In this document: piece after piece, positions 41,304 through 50,078 of the stretch
Numbering within the stretch: position 1 is the first letter of the stretch
Layout: each line of letters opens with the position of its first letter
Assembly (NCBI RefSeq): GCF_902833085.1
Contig: NZ_CADFEB010000004.1
Coordinates: forward strand, 62,001-126,000
Reading direction: 5' to 3'
Length of the DNA stretch: 64,000 nt
DNA from: Burkholderia ubonensis
GTDB lineage: Bacteria > Pseudomonadota > Gammaproteobacteria > Burkholderiales > Burkholderiaceae
Notes under the pieces: model-generated
What the model saw: the letters and a program-made list of their open reading frames with translations, nothing else
The model's database searches: none
Told to the model about the DNA's origin: nothing
Translations under genes and position numbers: made by a program

Positions 41304-42623
41304 CTACAGCTGTCGAATCCGATCGATGAAGTGCCGGCGCGCCGGCGCGTCGAGCACGAGGCCCCACGCCATCTTGCCCGCGCCGCTCGACAGGTTGACC
41401 ACGCGCGACGACGCGCTGCCGCGCACGAAGAAGCCGCAGGTATGGCCGTCGTGCACGTACAGGCCGAGCACGAGATGGTGCGGCGCGACGGCTTCGCTGT
41501 CGTCGTAGGGCATGGTGAGCGTCTCTGCCTCGACGAAGCGCTGCGCGATCCAGTTCTCGATCCCCTTCTCGCGAATCGCGCGCTCCAGTTCGTCCGCCGG
41601 CGTCGACGCGCCGATCAGCACGCCGTCGCCGCCGTACGAGTGGTTGAACTTGAAGACCCATTGCGCGCGCTCGGCGAGCAGCGCGCCGAGGTTGTCCTCG
41701 GTCAGCTCGCGGGTCGGCGGCACGTAGCGCCTGACGGCCTCCCGCTCCGCGTCGTCGAGCAGCGCGCCGTACCGGTCGTCCCACAGCAATGCAAGCCATA
41801 GCTTGCTCATCCGCATTTCCGCCTCGAACGTGTTCGTGATCACGGCGCCGCTGTCGGCAAGCCGCGCGAGGAACGCGCAGCCGTCGGTGATTTCGTCATG
41901 GGTGAACATCCGGTGCACGAGCGTGCGCTCGCCCAGCTCGGGGGCAAGCCATGCCTCGGGATAGGTGTCTTCGCGGTGATTCGCGACTTCGCAGCCGGGG
42001 TTCATCTGCCGCAGCAGCGCGGCGAGATCGTCGTGACGCGGATAGCCGAGCGACGCATGGTGCACGGAGTCGAGGATCACGATCCGCTCGATGCCGCGCG
42101 CCTGCGCGATGCGGGTGTACATCTGCGCGAGATGGTAGTCGGGCGAGCGCGCTTGCGGGTCGGCGGGCAGGCCGAGCGCGCGGCAAAAGCGCAGATAGCA
42201 GCCGTGGCTCTCCGCGCCGCCGACGGCCGAATGCACGTTGAATTCGCAGAACTGGTAGCCGTCGGCCGTCGGCACGATGTCCATGCGCGCGACGGTCATC
42301 GCGCCCGTCTGGAACTTGTCCCAGTCGACGAAGCGCGCCATGTGCCCGGGCACCCGGAAGCGCCGCAGCAGCGCTTCGCGCGACTGGGTGCTCACCAGGT
42401 GCCGGGCGATTTTCAGTTGCGCGGACAACAGTGCGCGGGCCGCCGCGTCGAGCCGCTCGTAATCGGTGCGGTCGATCAGCACGGGCTGGGGGAGGGCGAC
42501 GTACAGGCGTGCTTCGAGCGCATCGAGCCAGTCTTGCGCGTGGCGGCGCGCGCCGCGCGCAACGATCGTGCGGCGCTTCGCCGTGATGGCTTCCATGAAT
42601 GCTTCGTTGGTGTGCGAAAGCAT
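41304..42623 (-). CDS. ATP-grasp carboxylate-amine ligase-like protein
   Basis: 439 aa. The ATP-grasp glycine-rich loop is seen in WVFKFNHSYGGDGVLIG (about residues 315-331), followed by AQRFVEAETLTMPY and, near the end, VVNLSSGAGKMAWGLV, which would supply metal/ATP contacts. The N-terminal half (FCEFNVHSAVGGAESH) resembles the pre-ATP-grasp part of amino-acid or peptide ligases. Expected role: ATP-dependent amide bond formation. The ATG at 42623 has a CCGGAG site. It is convergent with the operon and divergent from the porin gene across operator-like sites. The subfamily is uncertain. Confidence 0.78.
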   Translation of the reverse strand: MLSHTNEAFMEAITAKRRTIVARGARRHAQDWLDALEARLYVALPQPVLIDRTDYERLDAAARALLSAQLKIARHLVSTQSREALLRRFRVPGHMARFVDWDKFQTGAMTVARMDIVPTADGYQFCEFNVHSAVGGAESHGCYLRFCRALGLPADPQARSPDYHLAQMYTRIAQARGIERIVILDSVHHASLGYPRHDDLAALLRQMNPGCEVANHREDTYPEAWLAPELGERTLVHRMFTHDEITDGCAFLARLADSGAVITNTFEAEMRMSKLWLALLWDDRYGALLDDAEREAVRRYVPPTRELTEDNLGALLAERAQWVFKFNHSYGGDGVLIGASTPADELERAIREKGIENWIAQRFVEAETLTMPYDDSEAVAPHHLVLGLYVHDGHTCGFFVRGSASSRVVNLSSGAGKMAWGLVLDAPARRHFIDRIRQL

Positions 42624-42661
42624 GAGTGCTCCGGAGAATGGGCGGGGTGGGCTGCCGTCTG

Positions 42662-42693
42662 AAATTTAAGCTCCACTAAAATCAAAGTCAAGC
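42662..42693. promoter_or_regulatory. Operator-like site 3a (ligase side of the divergent region)
   Basis: AAATTTAAGCTCCACTAAAA (42662-42681) continues to ATCAAAGTCAAGC. It follows the same plan as the other sites (AAATTTaAGCt-GACtaaAA). It lies about 40 bp before the ligase start codon. Confidence 0.6.
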
Positions 42694-42833
42694 GGATGTG
42701 CGCCCGGCGCGCCGTTCGGTCCGTCTTCGCGGCACCGGATTTCGACGGCATGGAATGCGAAATACCCCTTTTTTAAAGGGCTATTGTTCGATTCATCCCC
42801 GAGCCGGGCGTGCGCGAAACCCTGCGAATCCGC

Positions 42834-42873
42834 GTCAAAATTTTAGCTTGACTAAAATTTTAGTCCGGTAAAA
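42834..42873. promoter_or_regulatory. Operator-like site 3b, the best copy, perfect 16-bp palindrome core
   Basis: AAAATTTTAGCTTGAC leads into GACTAAAATTTTAGTC (42850-42865), a perfect palindrome, then CCGGTAAAAA. This is the longest match to the shared motif and lies upstream of the porin-importer operon. The rest of the 42624-43085 interval holds no supported gene. Confidence 0.75.
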
Positions 42874-43085
42874 ACTTGGCCCGCAGATCGCCCGCGGGCA
42901 TGCGTCCGACGCCGTTCAGGCAAGGCCCGTTGGCGGGTTTGCGGGCGGCGCGACGCCTGTCACGCGCGCCGCTCGAACACCCTGGCAGAGGCACCGGAGC
43001 GCGCACGCGGGGCAAGTGCATGTCGCTGCTGGCGAGCCGTTCCGGAATTCGCAAGACACAACGCAAGGACGGCTTGGAGATGAGC

Positions 43086-44210
43086 ATGAATGTGTTGAAA
43101 GCAGCGGTAGCGACAGCGGTGGCGGCATGGGCGTGTCACGCGCCGGCGGCGCGGGCCCAGAGCTCGGTCACGCTCTACGGCGAGATCGATTCCGGTTTGA
43201 CCTACGTGACGAACGAAGGCGGTTCGCACAACTTGAAGATGGACGACGGCGTGATGTTCGGCAACCGTTGGGGGTTGAAGGGCAGCGAAGACCTGGGCGG
43301 CGGCGTGAAGGCGATCTTCACGCTGGAGGGCGGCTACCGGCTCGGCACGGGGCAACTCGGGCAGGGCGGGCTGGCCTTCGGCCGGCAGGCCTTCGTCGGC
43401 TTGTCGAGCGATTACGGCACGATCACCTTCGGCCGTCAATACGATTCGATCTGCGACTTCCTCACGCAGTTCGCGGTCGGCCTGAACGGCACCGGCTACG
43501 GCACGCATCAGGGCGATTACGACCGCCTGGCGGGCGAGCGCCTCGACAACGCCGTGAAGTTCATGAGCGTCGACTATTCGGGGTTCAGCTTCGGTGGCCT
43601 CTACTCGTTCAGCAACCGCCCGGGCAACGTCCACGACGGCAGCGCGTACACGTTCGGCGCGCAGTACGCGCGCGGCGCGTTCAGGATCGGCGTCGCCTAC
43701 GCGGCGCTGTTCAAGCCGACGCTCGACCCGTATGCGGCGACCGGGCTGTCGAGCTTCCTCGGGCAGACCACCGCCACCGTCGATCCCGCCACCGGCATGC
43801 GCACCGACGTCGCGCCGTCGCTCGTCGTCGAGTCGAGCAAGGTCGCGGGCATCGGCGCGAGCTATGCGGCGACGAAGTCGCTGACGCTCTATGCGGACGT
43901 CACGCACAACGCGATCGCGGGCTTCGGCCGGCGATCGTCCTTCAACGTCTACGAGGGCGGGCTGCGGTACGAGATCGCGCCCGCCTGGACGTTCTACGGC
44001 AGCTACCAGCGCGACACGTTCGAACAGCACGCGTGGAATCAGTTCACGGCCGGGCTGTGGTACGCGCTGTCGAAGCAGACCAGCCTTTATCTGGGCGGGG
44101 AATACCTGAGGGCGTCGGCGGGCGTCGATCCGGTCGTGGGCTACAGCTTTGCGCCGTCCACGTCGAATCAGCAGACCGTCGTGCGGCTCGGCATGTTCCA
44201 TTTCTTCTAA
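43086..44210 (+). CDS. Gram-negative porin (OmpC/gram-neg porin 4 type)
   Basis: 374 aa from the ATG at 43086 (GGAG six bases upstream; an in-frame ATG at 43080 directly abuts that site). A signal peptide ends at A-R-A. The mature protein starts SSVTLYGEIDSGLTYV and has NRWGLKGSEDLGGGVKAIFTLEGGY and a C-terminal aromatic residue, typical of betaproteobacterial trimeric porins. It probably lets the cluster's compound or peptides cross the outer membrane. There is no TonB-type receptor in the cluster. First gene of the importer operon. Confidence 0.93.
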   Translation: MNVLKAAVATAVAAWACHAPAARAQSSVTLYGEIDSGLTYVTNEGGSHNLKMDDGVMFGNRWGLKGSEDLGGGVKAIFTLEGGYRLGTGQLGQGGLAFGRQAFVGLSSDYGTITFGRQYDSICDFLTQFAVGLNGTGYGTHQGDYDRLAGERLDNAVKFMSVDYSGFSFGGLYSFSNRPGNVHDGSAYTFGAQYARGAFRIGVAYAALFKPTLDPYAATGLSSFLGQTTATVDPATGMRTDVAPSLVVESSKVAGIGASYAATKSLTLYADVTHNAIAGFGRRSSFNVYEGGLRYEIAPAWTFYGSYQRDTFEQHAWNQFTAGLWYALSKQTSLYLGGEYLRASAGVDPVVGYSFAPSTSNQQTVVRLGMFHFF

Positions 44211-44263
44211 CCGGGTGCCGCGTACGGCGCCCGCGTGCGCGCATCACAGCACACAGGACGGCC

Positions 44264-44713
44264 ATGAGTACGGCAAACGATTGGTTCAAACACGTGGAAG
44301 ACGCTTTTCAACGGACGGTCGGACACCGACTGTTCACCGCGATGCGCATCGTCGCCTCGGGCGGCGAAGCGGAACGCATCTACAGCAACGACGAGCGTGC
44401 TTATCCGCTTACCGGGCGCAAGCCGATGCTGCGCGACGCGTGGTACACGCGCGTGGTGGTCGAGCAGCGGAGTTTTCTCGCCCGGCAGCCGGACGAGTTT
44501 CGCGCGTTCTACGCGGATCACGAAAAGATCGTGGCGATGGGCCTCGGCAGCGCGATCAACGTGCCCGTCATACACAACGGACACGTGCTCGGGACGATCA
44601 ACCTGCTCGACCGGTGCCATGCCTATGCCGAATCGGTGCTGCCGACCTGCGAGCGGTTGGCGCACGGCGCCGTTCAAGCATTTCTCTCGGCCGCCGGCGG
44701 CGCGGAGAAATGA
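44264..44713 (+). CDS. GAF-domain small-molecule sensor protein
   Basis: 149 aa, a single GAF-like domain. INVPVIHNGHVLGTINLLDR is the typical GAF strand-loop-strand. It has no attached kinase, cyclase or DNA-binding domain. Between the porin and the periplasmic binding protein it may bind the imported compound or be an unusual enzyme of the GAF fold. Function not assigned. Confidence 0.75.
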   Translation: MSTANDWFKHVEDAFQRTVGHRLFTAMRIVASGGEAERIYSNDERAYPLTGRKPMLRDAWYTRVVVEQRSFLARQPDEFRAFYADHEKIVAMGLGSAINVPVIHNGHVLGTINLLDRCHAYAESVLPTCERLAHGAVQAFLSAAGGAEK

Positions 44714-44745
44714 CGCGACACCACACACATTCGAGAATTCAAATC

Positions 44746-46320
44746 ATGAGACACATTCTGACTTTCCTGATCGGCCTTGCGCTGCTCGTGCAGGGAGCCA
44801 TGGCCGCGACACCGAAGGACATGCTCGTCGTCGTCAAGAACATCGAGGACATCGTGAGCCTCGACCCCGCCGAAAGCTACGAGCTGACGAGCATGGAGCT
44901 CGGCGCCAACCTGTACCAGAACCTCGTGCAGTACGATCCGGTCGACCCGAACAACGTGCGGCCCGGGCTGGCCGCGAGCTGGAGCGTCGGGCGCGACGGC
45001 CGTTCGATCGACTTCGTGCTGAAGCCGGGCGCGAAGTTCGCGTCCGGCAATCCGGTGCGGCCCGAGGACGTCGTGTACTCGTTCAGGCGCGTCGTGCAGC
45101 TGAACAAGGCTCCGGCGTTCATCCTCACGCAGCTCGGCTGGACGAGCGCGAACCTCGCGCAGATGGTGCGCAGGACGGGCGCACAGACGCTCAGCGTCGC
45201 GTGGCAGGGCGAGTTCGGCGCGGCGTTCGTGCTGAACCTGCTGGCGTCGCGGCCCGCGTCGATCGTCGATCAGGCGACGGTGGCCGCGCACGACAGCCGG
45301 GGCGATCTCGGCAATGCGTGGCTGCAGGCGCATTCGGCGGGCAGCGGCAGCTATGTGCTGAAGCTGTACAAGCCGAAGGAGGCCGTGATCCTCGACGCGA
45401 ATCCGCTGTCGCCGGCGGGCTCGCCGGCGATCCGCACGGTGCTGATGAAGAACATGGCCGAAGCGGCGACGCAACGGCTTGCGCTCGAATCGGGCGATGC
45501 GGACGTCGCGCGCGATCTCGGCCCCGACCAGATCGCCGCGCTGCAGGGCAAGCCGGGCGTGCGGGTGCAGACCTCGCCGCAAGCGATCGTGCATTTCGTG
45601 AGCCTCAACCTGAAGCACGCGAAGCTGCGCAATCCCGCGATCTGGCAGGCGCTGCGTTACCTGGTCGACTACGACGGCATTGCCGGCCACCTGCAGAAGG
45701 GGCAGCTGACGGTGCATCAGGCGTTTCTGCCGACCGGCTTCGCGGGCGCGCTGAACGACAACCCGTACCGCTTCGATCCGCAGAAGGCGCGCACGATCCT
45801 CGAGCGCGCCGGCGTGAGGAACCTGAGCATCGATCTCGACGTGATCAACACGCCGCGCTTTCTCGACATCGCGCAATCGATGCAGGCCAGCTTCGCGAAA
45901 GGCGGGATCAGGCTGAACCTGCTGCCCGGCACGGGCGCACAGGTCATCACGCGCTATCGCGCGCGTGCCCACGAGGCGATGCTGCTGTACTGGGGCGCCG
46001 ACTACTTCGACCCGCATGCGAATGCGAAGTCGTTCGCGTACAACGTCGACAACGGCGATGCGAATCCGCAGAGCACGACCGCGTGGCGCAACGCGTGGCT
46101 CGTGCCCGAGCTGAGCCAGCGCACCACGGCCGCGCTGCAGACGCGCGATCCGGTGCGCCGGGCGGCGGACTACCTGGCGATCCAGCGCGAGGTCCAGCGC
46201 AACGCGCCGATCGTCGTGACGTTCCAGGAACTGAGCCAGGTGGCGGTGCGCGGCAACGTCAAGGGGTTCTCGGTCGGCCTGACGCCCGACCTGATCCAGT
46301 ATGCGGGGGTGTCGAAATGA
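44746..46320 (+). CDS. Peptide/nickel-type ABC substrate-binding protein
   Basis: 524 aa. A signal peptide (ALLVQGAMA) is followed by the SBP_bac_5 fold: IVSLDPAESYELTSMELGANLYQNLVQYDP, RPEDVVYSFRR, and an EAMLLYWGADYFDPHA segment near the C-terminal hinge. It is much more divergent from DppA than expected for a second dipeptide system. It probably binds a peptide-like compound in the periplasm. The stop overlaps the next gene by 4 bp. Confidence 0.9.
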   Translation: MRHILTFLIGLALLVQGAMAATPKDMLVVVKNIEDIVSLDPAESYELTSMELGANLYQNLVQYDPVDPNNVRPGLAASWSVGRDGRSIDFVLKPGAKFASGNPVRPEDVVYSFRRVVQLNKAPAFILTQLGWTSANLAQMVRRTGAQTLSVAWQGEFGAAFVLNLLASRPASIVDQATVAAHDSRGDLGNAWLQAHSAGSGSYVLKLYKPKEAVILDANPLSPAGSPAIRTVLMKNMAEAATQRLALESGDADVARDLGPDQIAALQGKPGVRVQTSPQAIVHFVSLNLKHAKLRNPAIWQALRYLVDYDGIAGHLQKGQLTVHQAFLPTGFAGALNDNPYRFDPQKARTILERAGVRNLSIDLDVINTPRFLDIAQSMQASFAKGGIRLNLLPGTGAQVITRYRARAHEAMLLYWGADYFDPHANAKSFAYNVDNGDANPQSTTAWRNAWLVPELSQRTTAALQTRDPVRRAADYLAIQREVQRNAPIVVTFQELSQVAVRGNVKGFSVGLTPDLIQYAGVSK

Positions 46321-47396
46321 CGCGCGCGCCGGCTTCCACCCTGGCCGGCGCGTCGCCGGGCGGCGGATCGCTCCGATCCGCCGCCCGGCGGTTTGCGACC
46401 GGCCTCGGCCGTGCGCTGGGCGCACTCGCGCTCACGTCGCTCGGCCTGCTGCTCGTCACGTTCCTGATCGGCCGCGCATCGCCGATCGACCCGGTGCTGA
46501 AGGTGGTGGGCGATCACGCGTCGCCCGAGACGTACCGGGCCGCCCGTCATGCGATGGGGCTCGACCGGCCGCTGGCCGTGCAGTTCGTCCGCTACGTGCG
46601 CGACGCGCTGCACGGCGATCTCGGGCAGTCGACGAGCACCGGCCGCCCGGTGCTCGTCGACCTGCTGACCTACTTCCCCGCGACGCTCGAACTCGCCACG
46701 CTGTCGATCCTGTTCGGCGTGCTGCTCGGCGTGCCCGCGGGCGTGTGGGCCGCGCAGCGCCACAACCGGGCCGCCGATCACGCGATCCGGATCGTGGCAC
46801 TCGTCGGCTACTCGGTGCCGGTGTTCTGGCTCGGGCTGATGGGGCTGCTCGTCTTCTATTCGAAGCTCGGATGGGTGGCGGGGCCCGGGCGGCTCGACGA
46901 CGTGTACCTGTACACGGTGCCCGCGTGGAGCAACGCGATGCTGATCGACACGCTGCGCGCGGGGAACGCGCAGGCGTTCGGCAATGCGGTGCGGCACCTC
47001 GTGCTGCCGGTGGCGCTGCTGGCGTTCTTCTCGATCGCGTACATCGCGCGCATCACGCGCGCGCTGACGCTCGAGGAGATCGGCAAGGAATACGTGCTCA
47101 CCGCGCGCGCGAAGGGCGCGCCCACCGCGCACCTGCTGTGGCGGCACGTGATGCCCAACATCGCCGCGCCGCTCGTGACGGTGATCGCGCTGTCGTACGC
47201 GATGCTGCTCGAAGGCGCGGTGCTCACCGAGACCGTGTTCTCGTGGCAGGGCATCGGGCTCTACATGACGAACGCGCTGTTCGCGGCGGACATGCCCGCG
47301 GTGCTGGGCGGCACGCTGCTGATCGGCCTGGCGTTCGTCACGCTGAACGCGTGCGCCGATTTCATTTCCCATCTGATCGAGCCGAGGTCCGAATGA
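46317..47396 (+). CDS. ABC transporter permease, DppB/OppB type
   Basis: 359 aa. After a longer than usual cytoplasmic leader of about 30 residues come LVTFLIGRASPIDP and MGLDRPLAVQFVRYVRDALHGDLG, the DppB pattern, and the EAA loop (EYVLTARAKGAPTAHLLWRHVMPN). Part of a porin-GAF-SBP-BC-DF operon, with 4-bp overlaps on both sides. Confidence 0.92.
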   Translation: MTRAPASTLAGASPGGGSLRSAARRFATGLGRALGALALTSLGLLLVTFLIGRASPIDPVLKVVGDHASPETYRAARHAMGLDRPLAVQFVRYVRDALHGDLGQSTSTGRPVLVDLLTYFPATLELATLSILFGVLLGVPAGVWAAQRHNRAADHAIRIVALVGYSVPVFWLGLMGLLVFYSKLGWVAGPGRLDDVYLYTVPAWSNAMLIDTLRAGNAQAFGNAVRHLVLPVALLAFFSIAYIARITRALTLEEIGKEYVLTARAKGAPTAHLLWRHVMPNIAAPLVTVIALSYAMLLEGAVLTETVFSWQGIGLYMTNALFAADMPAVLGGTLLIGLAFVTLNACADFISHLIEPRSE

Positions 47397-48286
47397 ACCT
47401 GATGACATGGCTGGCGGACGATGCGCCGGCAAGCACCTGGCAGGCCCGCTGCGGCGCGGCCTATCGCGCGTGGTGTCGTGCGCGCCGCAATCCCGCGATC
47501 CTGTTCGGCGGCGCGGTGGTGCTGGCGCTGCTCGCCTGCGCGGCGTTCGCGCCCGCGCTCGCGGGCTGCGATCCGAATGCGCAGGACATCGCGCAGCGGC
47601 TCGCGCCGCCCGGCGCCGCGCACTGGCTGGGCACCGACCAGCTCGGGCGCGACCTGTGGGCGCGCACGGTCCACGGGGCGCGCCCGACGCTGGCGATCGT
47701 CGCGCTCGTATCGCTGCTGTCGGCGCCGTTCGGGATGGCCGCGGGCATCTGCGCCGGCTACTTCGGCGGCTGGGTGAACGCGGTGCTGATGCGCGTGACG
47801 GACGTGTTCATGGCGTTTCCGCGCCTCGTGCTTGCGCTGGCCTTCGTCGCGCTGCTCGGGCCGGGCATCGAGAACGCGGTGCTCGCGATCGCGATGACCG
47901 CGTGGCCCGCGTACGCGCGCATCGCGCGCACCGAAACGCGCGTCGTGCGGCGCAGCGAATACGTGCTCGCCGCGCGCGCGCTCGGCCTGCCGACCTGGCG
48001 GGTACTGCTCGGCCAGGTGCTGCCGATGTGCGTGCCGTCGTCGATCATCCGCGTGACGCTCGACATGGCCGGCATCATCCTGACCGCCGCGGGGCTCGGC
48101 TTTCTCGGCCTCGGCGCGCAGCCGCCGATGTCCGAGTGGGGCGCGATGGTCGCGAACGGCCGGCAGACGATCTTCGACCAGTGGTGGGTGGCGGCCGCGC
48201 CGGGCGCGGCGATCCTGCTCACGAGTCTTGCCTTCAACCTGCTGGGCGACGGCCTGCGCGACCTGCTGGATGCCAAACATGCGTGA
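47393..48286 (+). CDS. ABC transporter permease, DppC/OppC type
   Basis: 297 aa. LGTDQLGRDLWARTVHGARPTLAI is the DppC hallmark, followed by the EAA loop (EYVLAARALGLPTWRVLLGQVLPM) and FLGLGAQPPMSEWGAMVANGRQ. It pairs with the preceding permease. It ends 8 bp inside the next gene. Confidence 0.92.
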   Translation: MNLMTWLADDAPASTWQARCGAAYRAWCRARRNPAILFGGAVVLALLACAAFAPALAGCDPNAQDIAQRLAPPGAAHWLGTDQLGRDLWARTVHGARPTLAIVALVSLLSAPFGMAAGICAGYFGGWVNAVLMRVTDVFMAFPRLVLALAFVALLGPGIENAVLAIAMTAWPAYARIARTETRVVRRSEYVLAARALGLPTWRVLLGQVLPMCVPSSIIRVTLDMAGIILTAAGLGFLGLGAQPPMSEWGAMVANGRQTIFDQWWVAAAPGAAILLTSLAFNLLGDGLRDLLDAKHA

Positions 48287-49136
48287 ACTCATCGTGGAAG
48301 ACCTGTCGGTCACCTATCCGACCCTGCACGGCGACGTCGACGTCGTGCAGCACCTGTCGATGCGGATCGGCTGCGAACGGGTCGGCATCGTCGGCGAATC
48401 CGGCTCGGGCAAGTCGATGACGGCCCGCGCGCTGATGGGGCTGGTGCGCGCGCCGGGGCGAGTGCGTGCCGCGCGGCTCGAATTCGGCGGGCAGGATCTG
48501 CTCGGGCTGTCCGAGCGCGGCTGGCGGCGCTTGCGCGGCAGCGGCATCGGGCTGGTGCTGCAGGACCCGAAGTATTCGCTGAATCCGGTGCGCCGGATCG
48601 GTGATCAGGTCGCCGAGGCGGGCCTGCTGCATCGCGCGTTCGGCAAGGGCGATGCCCGCGCGAAAGTGCTGGCGCTGCTCGCCGAGGTCGGCATCGCCGA
48701 TCCGGAGCGCGTGGCCGGCGCGTATCCGCACCAGCTGTCGGGCGGCATCGGCCAGCGCGTGATGATCGCCGCGATGCTGGCGGCATCGCCGCAGCTGCTG
48801 ATCGCCGACGAGCCGACCTCCGCGCTCGACGTGCAGGTGCGCGACCAGGTGCTCGCGCTGCTGAGCCGCGAGATCGACACGCGCCGCATGGGGCTGCTGC
48901 TGATCAGCCACGACCTGCGGATGGTCGCGCGCTTCTGCGACCGGGTGCTGATCATGTATCGCGGCCGCATCGTCGAGGAATGCCGCGGCGACCGGCTGTT
49001 CGACGCGCGCCATCCGTACACGCGCGGGCTGCTCGACTGCCTGCCGTCCGCGGCGACGCGCGGCACGACGCTGCCGGTGCTGGATCGCGCGCGGCTCGAC
49101 GGCGCGCGCGACGTTCTTACCGCCAACGGGAGCTGA
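48279..49136 (+). CDS. ABC transporter ATPase, DppD/OppD type
   Basis: 285 aa. Walker A GESGSGKS, signature LSGGIGQR, Walker [13 protein letters not shown] and the switch histidine LLISHDL are present. It stops without the cysteine-containing C-terminal extension of DppD, so it is shorter than dipeptide ATPases and closer to nickel/peptide importers. It overlaps the permease by 8 bp. Confidence 0.9.
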   Translation: MRELIVEDLSVTYPTLHGDVDVVQHLSMRIGCERVGIVGESGSGKSMTARALMGLVRAPGRVRAARLEFGGQDLLGLSERGWRRLRGSGIGLVLQDPKYSLNPVRRIGDQVAEAGLLHRAFGKGDARAKVLALLAEVGIADPERVAGAYPHQLSGGIGQRVMIAAMLAASPQLLIADEPTSALDVQVRDQVLALLSREIDTRRMGLLLISHDLRMVARFCDRVLIMYRGRIVEECRGDRLFDARHPYTRGLLDCLPSAATRGTTLPVLDRARLDGARDVLTANGS

Positions 49137-49140
49137 CCTC

Positions 49141-49959
49141 ATGACCATGCTGCTCAGATGCACCGGACTTTCGGTGCGGTATCACACGCGGCGCGGCGCG
49201 TTCGACGCCGTCGCGGACGTGTCGTTCGACGTCGCGCGCGGCGAGACCTTCGGCCTGATCGGCGGCTCCGGCTGCGGCAAGTCGACCATCCTGCGGGTGC
49301 TCGCCGGGCTCGAGGACGCGTGGCGCGGCGAGCTCGACGTCGACGGCGCGGTGCGCCGGGACGGCGAGCCGCCGGGCCGCGGCCATGCGCGCGCCGTGCA
49401 GATGGTGTTCCAGGATCCGTACGGCTCGCTGCATCCGAAACACACGATCGACCGGACGCTGGCCGAGCCGTTGCGGCATCACGGCTTCGACCGCATCAAC
49501 GAACGGGTGGGCCGGGTGCTCGAGCTGGTGGGGCTGGGCGCGCGCTTTCGCTACCGTTATCCACACCAGTTGTCGGGCGGGCAGCGGCAGCGGGTCGCGA
49601 TCGCCCGCGCACTGGTGCTGGAGCCGCGGCTCGTGCTGCTCGACGAGCCGACGTCCGCGCTCGACGCTTCCGTGCAGGCCGAGATCCTCAACCTGCTGGC
49701 GGCGCTCAAGCGCGAGTTCGACATCGGCTATCTGTTCGTCAGCCACGACATCGGCGTGGTCAGCCACCTGTGCGACCGGGTGGCGGTGATGGAACGCGGC
49801 CGCATCGTCGAGCAGCTCGACCGCGCGGGGCTGTCGGCGGGCGGCAGCCATCCGGCGGCGCGCGCGCTGTTCGGCGCGCCGCAAGCGCGGCAGGGCGGGG
49901 CGCCGCGGCCCGCCCTGCCGCCGGAAAAGCCGCCCGAACGGCCGTTCGCGTCGATTTAA
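49141..49959 (+). CDS. ABC transporter ATPase, DppF/OppF type
   Basis: 272 aa. Walker A GGSGCGKS, signature LSGGQRQR, Walker B LVLLDEPTSALD and LFVSHDIGVV are intact. It also lacks the long C-terminal Cys-rich tail. It is the last gene of the importer operon; the following gene begins after operator-like site 4. Confidence 0.9.
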   Translation: MTMLLRCTGLSVRYHTRRGAFDAVADVSFDVARGETFGLIGGSGCGKSTILRVLAGLEDAWRGELDVDGAVRRDGEPPGRGHARAVQMVFQDPYGSLHPKHTIDRTLAEPLRHHGFDRINERVGRVLELVGLGARFRYRYPHQLSGGQRQRVAIARALVLEPRLVLLDEPTSALDASVQAEILNLLAALKREFDIGYLFVSHDIGVVSHLCDRVAVMERGRIVEQLDRAGLSAGGSHPAARALFGAPQARQGGAPRPALPPEKPPERPFASI

Positions 49960-49968
49960 GTAAGGCAT

Positions 49969-50007
49969 AAATTTAAGCTTGACGTAACTTTGGTCGAGCG
50001 GTAATTT
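49969..50007. promoter_or_regulatory. Operator-like site 4 (upstream of the M24 aminopeptidase)
   Basis: AAATTTAAGCTTGAC (49969-49983) continues as GTAACTTTGGTC, a degenerate match to the palindromic half of the other sites, and ends with GGTAATTT. It sits in the 119 bp gap before the aminopeptidase start, suggesting an independent promoter there. Confidence 0.65.
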
Positions 50008-50078
50008 GGGGCGCGCTGGCCGCGGGTTCGCGCGCCGCGCGCGCTCCCTCCGACAACAACGAACAATGTGGGCATCCG

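Noticed and set aside
43086..49959. Siderophore or opine metallophore system
   Set aside because: No TonB receptor, nicotianamine-synthase-like or opine dehydrogenase gene; a metal-binding role is left only as a possibility.
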